Part shown: positions 5,247-11,824 of the stretch, piece by piece | Numbering within the stretch: the first letter of the stretch is position 1 | Layout of the letters: every line of letters begins with the position of its first letter | From: Candidatus Woesearchaeota archaeon | Lineage (GTDB): Archaea; Nanobdellota; Nanobdellia; Woesearchaeales; JACPBV01 | Length of the DNA: 19,134 bases | Direction of reading: 5' to 3' | NCBI GenBank assembly: GCA_019323195.1 | Contig: JAHWHQ010000082.1 | Span: forward strand, 1 to 19,134 | Notes under the pieces: generated by a model | The model's database searches: none | What the model saw: the letters and a program-made list of their open reading frames with translations, nothing else | What the model was told of the DNA's origin: nothing | Position numbers and translations under genes: made by a program

Positions 5247-7697
5247 ATGGCGGATAAAGTCATATTTTTCCCTTTAGACGTAACATACAGGGTAGAGAAC
5301 AACAAGGCAGTAATCTACCTGTTCGGCAGGACAGCAGACAACAAGAGGATATGCGTCATCGATGAGAATTTCTCGCCTTATTTTTATGTAATACCTAAGA
5401 AAGGCAGGAATGTCGATGAAAAGCTTGCCAAGATAAAGGTCGAGAAGAATGATGAGGTCTTAGAGGTCCTAAGGACAGAGAAGGTAAAAAGGCATTTCCT
5501 GGGCAAAGATGTTGATGCTTTGAAGGCTTTTGTGAAGCTTCCCAGGGATGTCCCTGTAATCAGGGAGGTGGTAAAGGACTGGGACATGCTCGAGGCAGTG
5601 ACAGAATACGACATAAAGTTCAGGAAGAGGTACCTCATCGACAAGGAGATAACCCTTCTTGCGTCAGTAGAGGCAGAAGGCGAGCTTGTAAAGCACCGCT
5701 CAAGGGTTCCTGTCCTGAAGGCTGCAAGGATTGAGCAGAAAGGCGAATCCTCTTTGGAAGATCCTAAGGTATTGGCTTTTGATATCGAGACATACAGTTC
5801 AAACGGTAAAAACATAGAGCCTGAAAAAAACCCCATCCTTATGGTCTCATTTTACGGTGCAAGGTATAAGAAGGTAGTGACCTGGAAAAGGTTCAAGGCA
5901 AAATCAGGCTATATAGAGTTTGTAAAGAGCGAGGCAGAGCTCATAGAAAGGTTTAAGGGAATTGTCAATGAATACCAGCCTGACATCCTTACAGGGTATT
6001 TCTCTGACGAGTTTGACCTTCCCTACATAAAGGCAAGGGCCGATAAATACAGGATAAAGCTTGATATCGGCCTGGACTTCTCTGAACTAAAGGTGAAAAA
6101 AGCAGGCAGCTCTGTCACAAGCAACATCACCGGCATCAATCATCTTGACATATTCAAGTTCATAAAGAAGATAAAAAGATCTTCCATGGACACATCCAGC
6201 CTAAGCTTAGACGCCGTCTCATCTGAACTGCTGGATGAAAAGAAGATAGAGGTTGACCTGGAAAGGCTGTCAGAGGTATGGGACAGGAAGCCCGGGGAGC
6301 TTGAGAGATACTGCGAGTACAACCTCCATGACTCTTTCCTGGCATTTAAGCTTGCTGAAAAGATGATGCCCAACATAATAGAGCTTGTAAGGATAGTAGG
6401 GATGGGCATTCCGGATCTTGCACGGATGGGCTTCTCGCAGCTGGTTGAATCTTACATACTGAAGCAGGCTCCGGGATTTAAGCAGATAGCCCCTGAGCTG
6501 CCGCACCATGATGTGCTCAGGAAAAGGCAGTTCCAGACCTATAAAGGAGGGTTTGTGTACGAGCCCAAGCCAGGGCTTTACAAGGACATAGCTGTTTTTG
6601 ACTACAGGAGCCTTTACCCTACCATAATAAGCTCCCATAACATCGATCCCGGGGCACTGAACTGCTCCTGCTGCGAAGGGAAGAAGACAGCTCCTGTCGA
6701 AGGTAAGAAAAAATACTGGTTCTGCACAAAGAAGAAAGGATTCCTTCCGGGGCTTATTGAGGACCTTATAACAAGAAGGATGAGGATAAAGGAGATAATA
6801 AAGAAAAAGGGCTCGCCATTGATGGAGGCGCGCTCAGAGTCATTGAAGCTGCTCGCCAATTCGTTCTACGGCTACCTGGGTTTCCCTATGTCAAGATGGT
6901 ACAGCATAGAATGCGCAAGGTCAACAGCAGCTTACGGAAGGTTCTATATCCATAAGGTCATAGACGAGGCTGAGAAGAACGGCTTTAAGGTCATATACTC
7001 TGATACTGACTCAGTCTTCATAACATTAGGCGGGAAAACAAAAAAAGAGGCGTTTAAATTCCAGGACAGGATCAATGCTGAGCTGCCTGGCCTGATGGAG
7101 CTGGAGTACGAGGGCTTTTACCCTGCAGGCATCTTTGTCTCTGCCAAGGTCGGCAGGTTCGGGGCAAAGAAAAAATACGCTTTGGTCTCCAAGGACGGGA
7201 AGCTTAAGATAAGGGGCTTTGAGGCTGTAAGGAGGAACTGGAGCCCTATCGCAAAGGATGTCCAGGAGAAGGTCCTTAACATCATCCTTAAGGAGGAGGA
7301 TAAGGAAAAGGCGCTCAGGTATGTCAGGTCTACCATGAAGGAACTGAAGGAGAACAAGGTTCCGCTGGATGATGTCATAATCCATACCAGGCTCCAGAAG
7401 GACATTGACAGTTACGATGCCATAGGCCCGCATGTTGCCATCGCCTCAAAGATGAGGAAGAAAGGCATTAACGTTGAGCGCGGCTCTACGATAAGGTTTA
7501 TAATAACCAAGAGGGGGAAGAAGATAAGGGACAAGGCAAAGCTGCCTGATGAGGTAGGGCAGAAGGATTATGACCCTGAGTATTACATAAACAACCAGGT
7601 CATACCTGCTGTTGAGAAGATATTTGAGGTCATAGGCTACACTAAGGAGGACCTGCTGGAGAACAGGGAGCAGAATAAGCTGCATAAGTTCTTTTGA
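5247..7697 (+). CDS. polB: Family B replicative DNA polymerase (archaeal PolB)
   Basis: An 816-residue DNA-dependent DNA polymerase with 3'-5' proofreading; the length is normal for archaeal PolB and there is no intein. Exo I is FDIET (178-182, Asp179/Glu181), Exo II is GYFSDEFDLPY (250-260, Asp257) and Exo III is YNLHD (358-362). Polymerase motif A is DYRSLYPTII (452-461), motif B is KLLANSFYG (534-542) and motif C is YSDTDS (584-589), with a GAKKKY motif after it. A small cysteine cluster (CSCC at 473-476, C493) lies between motifs A and B. The last eight residues, QNKLHKFF, are a textbook PCNA-interacting (PIP) box. In Exo II the usual Asn of GYNxxxFD is Phe252. The gene is transcribed from its own leaderless promoter and is followed after 25 bp by the folate gene. 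Confidence 0.97.
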   Translation: MADKVIFFPLDVTYRVENNKAVIYLFGRTADNKRICVIDENFSPYFYVIPKKGRNVDEKLAKIKVEKNDEVLEVLRTEKVKRHFLGKDVDALKAFVKLPRDVPVIREVVKDWDMLEAVTEYDIKFRKRYLIDKEITLLASVEAEGELVKHRSRVPVLKAARIEQKGESSLEDPKVLAFDIETYSSNGKNIEPEKNPILMVSFYGARYKKVVTWKRFKAKSGYIEFVKSEAELIERFKGIVNEYQPDILTGYFSDEFDLPYIKARADKYRIKLDIGLDFSELKVKKAGSSVTSNITGINHLDIFKFIKKIKRSSMDTSSLSLDAVSSELLDEKKIEVDLERLSEVWDRKPGELERYCEYNLHDSFLAFKLAEKMMPNIIELVRIVGMGIPDLARMGFSQLVESYILKQAPGFKQIAPELPHHDVLRKRQFQTYKGGFVYEPKPGLYKDIAVFDYRSLYPTIISSHNIDPGALNCSCCEGKKTAPVEGKKKYWFCTKKKGFLPGLIEDLITRRMRIKEIIKKKGSPLMEARSESLKLLANSFYGYLGFPMSRWYSIECARSTAAYGRFYIHKVIDEAEKNGFKVIYSDTDSVFITLGGKTKKEAFKFQDRINAELPGLMELEYEGFYPAGIFVSAKVGRFGAKKKYALVSKDGKLKIRGFEAVRRNWSPIAKDVQEKVLNIILKEEDKEKALRYVRSTMKELKENKVPLDDVIIHTRLQKDIDSYDAIGPHVAIASKMRKKGINVERGSTIRFIITKRGKKIRDKAKLPDEVGQKDYDPEYYINNQVIPAVEKIFEVIGYTKEDLLENREQNKLHKFF

Positions 7698-7722
7698 GCA
7701 GAAAGTTATTTTTTCTTATAAG

Positions 7723-8253
7723 ATGAAAGCAATAAACAGAAGGGCGATATTGAGGAGAAGGAACAGGTTGGGTAAGGAAGAGATCATTAAGAGGTCAGGA
7801 ATAATTCAAGATAGGCTATTCAGCTCTTCTGAATACAAAAAAGCAAAGACCATAATGTTCTATGTCTCTTTCGGCTCTGAGGTTGATACGAGCGGGATGA
7901 TAAAAGAATCATTAAAAGACAAGACAGTATGCGTGCCGGTGGTTAAAGGCAATAAGATAATTCCCTCAGTAATAAAAAGCATCAATGAACTGGATAAGAA
8001 GAACAAGTATGGCATACCAGAGCCTTCAGAGATAAAAGAGATAGATAAGAACAAGATAGATATCGCAATAATACCAGGTGTTGCCTTTGACAAGGCCAAC
8101 AGCAGGATAGGCTACGGCAAGGGCTATTATGACGGTTTCCTTAAAGGCTTTAAGGGAAAAACTGTCGGGCTGGCGTTTAAGCTGCAGGTCCTTGAGATAA
8201 TACCGAAGGACGAATGGGATGTTAAGCTGGATAAGGTCATCTGTGAAGAATAA
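7723..8253 (+). CDS. 5-formyltetrahydrofolate cyclo-ligase (MTHFS)
   Basis: ATP-dependent conversion of 5-formyl-THF to 5,10-methenyl-THF, returning storage folate to the one-carbon pool. The 176-residue length is normal. The N-terminal basic segment (KAINRRAILRRRNRL) supplies nucleotide-binding lysine/arginine residues. YGIPEP (96-101) and the signature PGVAFDKANSRIGYGKGYYD (118-137) are the family hallmarks. It lies 25 bp after polB on the same strand with no separate clear promoter, so co-transcription is likely. Together with PurN and PurH at the other end of the window it indicates an active folate pathway. Confidence 0.93.
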   Translation: MKAINRRAILRRRNRLGKEEIIKRSGIIQDRLFSSSEYKKAKTIMFYVSFGSEVDTSGMIKESLKDKTVCVPVVKGNKIIPSVIKSINELDKKNKYGIPEPSEIKEIDKNKIDIAIIPGVAFDKANSRIGYGKGYYDGFLKGFKGKTVGLAFKLQVLEIIPKDEWDVKLDKVICEE

Positions 8254-8265
8254 AATTGTAATGGC

Positions 8266-8283
8266 GGGGAGTATGGTTTCCCC
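8266..8283 (+). terminator. Possible terminator hairpin after the folate gene
   Basis: GGGGA (8266-8270) can pair with TCCCC (8279-8283) around an eight-base loop, 12 bases after the stop codon, followed by an A/T-rich tract containing CTTTT. The stem is short; the call is weak. Confidence 0.3.
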
Positions 8284-8397
8284 ATAATCTTTTAAAAGAT
8301 AACAAATGATTCATAATTCTATAGATACTATAAAGGTCAATAATAAAAGATGGAAATCGAATTTAATGAAGAAAATATTGGAGGGCAAAAACAAAAC

Positions 8398-8733
8398 TTA
8401 AGACTTTTCTATTTTCACCCACGGACCAAAAGAGTAGTAAATTTCATTATCCTCCACCTGAGTAGGGGAATCGCCAACAAAAGGAGTCTGTTCAGATTTA
8501 CCTATTGGTACATAGTCCCCTTGTTCTGTCACAGGGACATAACCCAGTAAATTTAACTTTCGATTCATAAATCCGATAACTTCTTTCTTCCCCTCTGTAT
8601 CTGTAAGTTCACCAAGTTGAATACCTTGAGGCTGTATATTCTTTAGGTATTTTAGGGCTTCCTCTAATTGACCTTGGTTAAATACATCTTTAAATGGGAT
8701 ATTCAATTCTTGATTTATAATTTTATAACTCAT
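8398..8733 (-). CDS. Small orphan protein, function unknown
   Basis: An open frame of 111 residues beginning MSYKIINQELNIPFKDVFNQ and ending FGPWVKIEKS. It is soluble, with no membrane segment, no signal peptide and no motif I recognise. The middle (LEEALKYLKNIQPQGIQLGE) should be helical and the end is rich in Pro, Gly, Val and Tyr. An in-frame ATG at 8769 is excluded because it directly abuts the TATA box (8771-8780) and would lie before the transcription start; the ATG at 8733 fits a leader of about 17 nt. The gene is AT-rich and stands alone between unrelated genes, so it may be acquired or lineage-specific. The opposite strand also holds an open frame, so coding is probable rather than certain. 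Confidence 0.6.
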   Translation of the reverse strand: MSYKIINQELNIPFKDVFNQGQLEEALKYLKNIQPQGIQLGELTDTEGKKEVIGFMNRKLNLLGYVPVTEQGDYVPIGKSEQTPFVGDSPTQVEDNEIYYSFGPWVKIEKS

Positions 8734-8770
8734 TTTTATGCATCTGATTATAACTGGAGAGCACCCCATT

Positions 8771-8780
8771 TATTTATAAA
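8771..8780 (-). promoter_or_regulatory. TATA box for the small orphan gene
   Basis: TTTATAAATA on the minus strand, about 42 bases before the ATG at 8733. It predicts a transcription start near 8750. Confidence 0.5.
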
Positions 8781-8904
8781 CCTTTTTGTTCAGCTGCCTC
8801 AACCATTTTATTTTCACATCATCTGAAAAAATTTATCATTTTCAAAAAACTGATTATAATCAATCAAAATAAGAACAAACTGCCTAACTTAATTCTTCCA
8901 GGAT

Positions 8905-9076
8905 ATCCCCTTTCGCCGAGTATGTGCCAGGGAATGCATCGCTAGCAAAAATCAAAAAAATTTACATTATTTTATGTAAATTTTTAGGAAATCAGACTGA
9001 AATTCATTTCCTTAATTAATGAAGTAGATTCCTGCCAGCCTGATTTGATGGCAACCTTCATTTTATGGATGAGGCC
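8905..9076 (+). mobile_element. Remnant of a subfamily B palindromic element, interrupted
   Basis: Two blocks match the complete element at 14718-14882 in the same order. Bases 8929-8950 match 14829-14850 with three differences (AGGGAATGCATCGCT region), and 9045-9072 match 14851-14878 exactly (28 bp, including ATGGCAACCTTCATTTTATG). In the complete copy these blocks are adjacent; here 94 bp (8951-9044) separate them. The right terminus (ATGGATGAGGCC, ending 9076) corresponds to the terminal repeat of the complete copy. The left half is too diverged to delimit with confidence. Confidence 0.65.
8956..8985. repeat. Perfect 12-bp A/T hairpin inside the 94-bp insert
   Basis: AAAAATTTACAT (8956-8967) and its exact complement (8974-8985) flank a six-base loop. 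A second smaller hairpin, GGAAAT (8987-8992) with ATTTCC (9006-9011), follows. Neither occurs in the homologous complete element, so both belong to the inserted DNA. Confidence 0.6.
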
Positions 9077-9085
9077 AGCACCATC

Positions 9086-9248
9086 GGTCGCATTGAAAAC
9101 TCCGCTAACGCTACGTCCACTGGCTTCAAAATTCTTTATATTTTTTTGAAAAGTGCTGCGTCCCCGTAAGGGACACCCCCCGCAACGCACTTAATCTTTT
9201 CTTTTAAGGAATTTTGACCTTAGGCCAGTGGAACTTTTCAATGCGACC
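9086..9248 (+). mobile_element. Palindromic MITE-like element, subfamily A'
   Basis: A 163-bp palindrome with terminal repeats GGTCGCATTGAAAA (9086-9099) and their exact complement (9235-9248). It is flanked by a perfect 8-bp target duplication GCACCATC (9078-9085 and 9249-9256). The layout is the same as subfamily A but the paired sequences differ: CCACTGGC replaces GGTTAGCAGC, and TGCGT/ACGCA replaces TGACA/TGTCA as the closing stem. The internal loop CTAAGGT (reverse strand, near the right arm) is kept unchanged. The apex is GTCCC-CGTAA-GGGAC followed by ACCCCCC. The right end lies 14 bp before the aroQ TATA box. Confidence 0.85.
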
Positions 9249-9262
9249 GCACCATCAAAACC

Positions 9263-9271
9263 TTTATAAAT
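9263..9271 (+). promoter_or_regulatory. TATA box for aroQ
   Basis: TTTATAAAT, centred about 28 bases before the ATG at 9295, predicting a leaderless mRNA. It lies 14 bp after the end of the A' element. Confidence 0.6.
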
Positions 9272-9294
9272 AATCTTTTATTTCTGGTTATAAC

Positions 9295-9588
9295 ATGAAC
9301 GACGAAGATAAGATAAAAAAGATAAGAAGGCATATCGACAGGATCGACACTGTTATAATAACAGCGTTAGCCGAAAGGATGAGCCTTATACCTGAGGTTG
9401 CAGAGTACAAGAAGAAGCACAACGTCCCTATCTTCGACGAGAAAAGGGAAGTTGAGATAATGAAGAAGCTGAAGAAGGTAGCAGCAGAGCAGGGCCTTGA
9501 TGAGGGCTTTGTCGAGGAGATCTTCCTAAGCTGCTTCAACGAGGCTAAGAGGATACAGAACGACATCATAAGCAGGTCTCAGGTTTGA
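9295..9588 (+). CDS. aroQ: Chorismate mutase, AroQ (all-helical) type
   Basis: Converts chorismate to prephenate for phenylalanine and tyrosine synthesis. The 97-residue length is normal for a stand-alone AroQ domain. Helix 1 reads KIKKIRRHIDRIDTVIITAL with the active-site Arg and the D-x-x-I/L-x-x-L/A pattern. RMSLIPEVAEYKKKH provides the conserved Lys, VPIFDEKREVEIMKKL the D-x-x-R-E motif, and LDEGFVEEIFLSCFNEAKRIQ the last helix. Expression is from a leaderless promoter next to the nested palindromes. Its last ten bases overlap the end of the convergent cbf5 gene. No other shikimate gene is in the window. Confidence 0.9.
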   Translation: MNDEDKIKKIRRHIDRIDTVIITALAERMSLIPEVAEYKKKHNVPIFDEKREVEIMKKLKKVAAEQGLDEGFVEEIFLSCFNEAKRIQNDIISRSQV

Positions 9589-10589
9589 ATAAACACCTTA
9601 TCAGTCCTGACAGCGATTCCTCTATTCTTTTCCATCATTCTTTCTGATTTGAGCATCGCTGTTCCTAAAGCAATCAGCTCATTCTTAAGTGTCATCACTG
9701 CAGCAATATCATTCTCTTTGATCCCTGATTCAAGCCTGCTGATTCCGCATACCGCCAGATCCCTTCCATGGCTTAATGTTTCAATTGCGCTATCTAAAAC
9801 CCAGACCTTAGGCAGGTGCCTTACCGCATTCTCTGTGGGCTGTATAAGCCTCCTGAGGAACTTAGGGTTATTCTCGTTCCTGTAGTAATGGAATGCGTCT
9901 GTAAGGTCCTGTAATGTGCATGATGTTGACTCGTCAAATGAAGCAGCTTTTGTCCTTCTTAATTCCGCCATATGCGCTCCGCATCCTAATCTTAATCCAA
10001 GGTCATGGATATATTTCCTTATATAGGTCCCTGCCTGGCATCCTATCCTGAACAGGACATCCTGCCCTTCTATCTCAAGGATATCTGTGTAATAGACGTT
10101 CCTGCTCCTTTCAACCCTTTTGACTGCGCTTTTGACAGGCGGCTTCTGCCTTATCCTGCCTGTAAAGTCCTTAAAGGCCTTCCTTATCTTTTCCTCTTCT
10201 ATCGGCTTATGAAGGTGCATCAGGGCCATGTATTCCTTTCCGGCAGGAAGAAGTGCCTGGGCTATTCTTGTTGCCCTTCCCAGCGCTACTGCCAGGACCC
10301 CTGTAACATGCGGGTCTAATGTGCCGCTATGCCCTGCCTTGCTTATCCCCAGGATCCTTTTTACATAATCGCTTGCCTGGTGCGAGGTAGGGCCTCTTGG
10401 CTTGTCGATATTGACAATCCCGTAGTTTATGACCTGCTCAACAGGCCTGTCTTCAGGAGCAGTGCCAAACTCACCGGTTGATTCTTTTTTTAGAAGTATG
10501 TCTCTTTTGACTTCCTCAAAAGGAAGTTTATTGCTATTAGCCATATCATCCGATAAATCATGCTTTTTTAATAACTTTTCCGTTTGCAT
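9579..10589 (-). CDS. cbf5: Cbf5/TruB-family tRNA/rRNA pseudouridine synthase
   Basis: A 336-residue pseudouridine synthase, the catalytic subunit of archaeal H/ACA RNPs, which can also modify tRNA U55 alone. The N-terminal extension (residues 1-50) precedes the TruB core: GIVNIDKPRGPTSHQ (57-71), then GHSGTLDPHVTGVLAVALGRAT with the catalytic Asp92. RIGCQAGTYIRKYIHDLG and GCGAHMAELRRT are further core motifs. The C-terminal 90 residues form a PUA domain (VWVLDSAIETLSHGRDLAVC onward). It ends the minus-strand translation operon, 31 bp after L31e, with no strong promoter of its own. Other H/ACA proteins (Nop10, Gar1, L7Ae) are not in the window. Confidence 0.93.
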   Translation of the reverse strand: MQTEKLLKKHDLSDDMANSNKLPFEEVKRDILLKKESTGEFGTAPEDRPVEQVINYGIVNIDKPRGPTSHQASDYVKRILGISKAGHSGTLDPHVTGVLAVALGRATRIAQALLPAGKEYMALMHLHKPIEEEKIRKAFKDFTGRIRQKPPVKSAVKRVERSRNVYYTDILEIEGQDVLFRIGCQAGTYIRKYIHDLGLRLGCGAHMAELRRTKAASFDESTSCTLQDLTDAFHYYRNENNPKFLRRLIQPTENAVRHLPKVWVLDSAIETLSHGRDLAVCGISRLESGIKENDIAAVMTLKNELIALGTAMLKSERMMEKNRGIAVRTDKVFIQT

Positions 10590-10620
10590 ATAGAATTCAG
10601 AAAATAACTATTATTTATCA

Positions 10621-11175
10621 TCACTTCTGCATCGGAGCGCTGGGATGCTGCTCAACCCTTTTCTGCATTGGAGGCTGTTTTGGCGCGTGCGTCTTCGGCT
10701 GCTTCTTTAGCTCATTGATCTCCTCTTTCTCGATCTCTTTTGCCTTCTCTTCCTTGATATGCTTTCTCTCTGCATCCTCTCCGCCAAGAGCATCCCTTAC
10801 CTTTATCTCATCCTCTTTCTCTGCCTTCTCTTTCCTGGCTTTCTTCTTAGGCTCTTCCTTGGGCTTTTCCTCAGGAGCTCCCTCCAGCTCAGCCTTTACC
10901 AGGCCTTCCTCGTCCTTCTTGCAGATGACCTTTATGTGGTGAGGAGGGTTTTTCCCGCCATGCTTCCATAGTTCAAGATTGGCATACTTCCCTATCTTGA
11001 CCTCTGTTGCCTTCATATGCCTGAAGATGAACTCCCTTGCAGCTGTTACAGCCCTGTTGGTCCTTTTCCATCTAGGGGCCCTCATATACTTCTTCCTGAG
11101 AGGGATATTATAGACCCTTTCCAGGACTATCTTGTTCTCCTTTTTCTTCTTCTTATCTTCCTTTTTGTCTGCCAT
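10621..11175 (-). CDS. rpl31e: Ribosomal protein L31e with a long charged C-terminal tail
   Basis: A component of the large ribosomal subunit near the exit tunnel. Residues 15-100 are the L31e domain (IVLERVYNIPLRKKYMRAPR, WKRTNRAVTAAREFIFRHMK, LELWKHGGKNPPHHIKV). The whole protein is 184 residues, against roughly 80-120 in most archaea. The extra 80-odd residues are almost all Lys, Glu, Pro and Ala with blocks such as EEKPKEEPKKKARKEKAEK, ending in a Pro/Gln/His-rich stretch. A short lysine-rich N-terminal tail (ADKKEDKKKKK) is also present. It is part of the S19e-PDCD5-L39e-L31e cluster that archaea commonly keep. The 139-bp gap to L39e holds strong RNA hairpins. Confidence 0.92.
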   Translation of the reverse strand: MADKKEDKKKKKENKIVLERVYNIPLRKKYMRAPRWKRTNRAVTAAREFIFRHMKATEVKIGKYANLELWKHGGKNPPHHIKVICKKDEEGLVKAELEGAPEEKPKEEPKKKARKEKAEKEDEIKVRDALGGEDAERKHIKEEKAKEIEKEEINELKKQPKTHAPKQPPMQKRVEQHPSAPMQK

Positions 11176-11318
11176 TACTGTTACACCATAAGATTTTGTT
11201 ATTAGTTGTTTCCCCCCTTTTTAGGGGTGTGCCGCTTACCATAGTTGTGCGGTCCACACATAAACTTGGGTTTGTGAATGTTAAGGGGAGGATAAATGAT
11301 TTTGCAAAGCAAAATCAT
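11176..11318 (-). ncRNA. Structured intercistronic RNA between L39e and L31e
   Basis: Three pairings are visible on the sense (minus) strand. (1) A perfect 10-bp hairpin at 11318-11296, with loop TTT, which overlaps the L39e stop codon. (2) A stem GTGTG...CACAC continued by CCGC...GCGG across a two-base bulge, with a loop of about 13 nt, roughly 11265-11228. (3) CCCCT-AAAA-AGGGG directly after it, roughly 11226-11214. The L31e start follows about 40 nt later. It could be an mRNA leader, a processing or attenuation site, or a small guide RNA. I find no convincing C/D or K-turn motif. Confidence 0.4.
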
Positions 11319-11488
11319 GCCTTACTCTTGGTCCTTCTCCAGCTTCTTTTGACGGCAGTATGCCTGCCTGGATGGACCCTTCTTCCCATCCCGTACTTCC
11401 TTGGCACGGTCCAGAAAGGCGCCCATCGGGTCTGCCTGTTCAGCTTGCTCAACCTTTTCTTCTTTGAAGGATGTTTGTATTTTGACAT
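11315..11488 (-). CDS. rpl39e: Ribosomal protein L39e
   Basis: A 57-residue basic protein of the large ribosomal subunit, lining the exit tunnel. The translation begins MSKYKHPSKKKRLSKLNRQT and continues RWAPFWTVPRKYGMGRRVHP, ending SWRRTKSKA. The pattern S-K-K-x-R-L-x-K-x-N-R-Q...P-x-W and the Arg-rich end R-x-W-R-R are diagnostic for L39e. Length and charge agree with the family (about 51 residues). Start ATG is at 11488; stop TGA at 11315-11317 lies in the stem of a perfect hairpin. It sits 12 bp downstream of the PDCD5 gene and upstream of L31e, the conserved archaeal order. Confidence 0.93.
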   Translation of the reverse strand: MSKYKHPSKKKRLSKLNRQTRWAPFWTVPRKYGMGRRVHPGRHTAVKRSWRRTKSKA

Positions 11489-11500
11489 GGTAAAAAACCA

Positions 11501-11824
11501 CTATTTTCTTGTGATCGTGATGTCCCTTTTCTTAGGAGACATTCTCTTTAATATGTCCCTTAGCTGCTCATCAGTTATCTTTTCCTTTATGTTTCCCTGC
11601 TGGATTGCCTGCCCGAGTATGACAAGCAGCTGAAGCGCCTTTTCCCTGTGTGCTGCCTTAAGGTTTCCGTACCTCTGCAGCGCCTCTTTCGATAAGAACT
11701 GCCTGAGCATGATTTCCAGCTGCTCGACCTGCGCCTGAAGTTGCTGCTGCTCCTGCATCTCCTCCTCCTGCTGTTTCTGGAGCTCTATCAGCCTTCTTTT
11801 TCTTATTTCCTCCAGCTCATCCAT
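11501..11824 (-). CDS. PDCD5/TFAR19-family DNA-binding protein
   Basis: A 107-residue member of the archaeal/eukaryotic PDCD5 family, a small helical protein that binds double-stranded DNA; its role in archaea is unsettled. It begins MDELEEIRKRRLIELQKQQE, followed by a Gln/Glu-rich coiled stretch (EEEMQEQQQLQAQVEQLE). The core is IMLRQFLSKEALQRYGNLKA, REKALQLLVILGQAIQQGNI and ITDEQLRDILKRMSPKKRDI, ending in a basic TITRK tail. The ATG at 11824 gives the family start and overlaps the S19e stop by eight bases (ATGGATGA). A longer frame from 11902 lies entirely inside S19e and is rejected. Confidence 0.93.
   Translation of the reverse strand: MDELEEIRKRRLIELQKQQEEEMQEQQQLQAQVEQLEIMLRQFLSKEALQRYGNLKAAHREKALQLLVILGQAIQQGNIKEKITDEQLRDILKRMSPKKRDITITRK

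Larger units (their letters stand above)
8734..9294. other. Gene-free 560-bp region made of layered repeat elements
   Basis: I see no credible gene here. From left to right it holds the orphan-gene promoter, an AT-rich stretch with nothing recognisable (about 8790-8900), the remnant of a subfamily B palindrome interrupted by a 94-bp hairpin-rich insert, a complete subfamily A' palindrome (9086-9248) with its duplicated target, and the aroQ promoter. Confidence 0.7.

Noticed and set aside
5384..5836. Long antisense open frames inside polB and other large genes
   Set aside because: They are low-complexity shadows of genes with strong conserved motifs on the other strand and have no promoter or ribosome-binding signals.
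8350..8550. Plus-strand open frame of 66 residues
   Set aside because: Most of it is antisense to the better-supported orphan gene. Only the first dozen codons look gene-like, so it is at most a truncated gene head.
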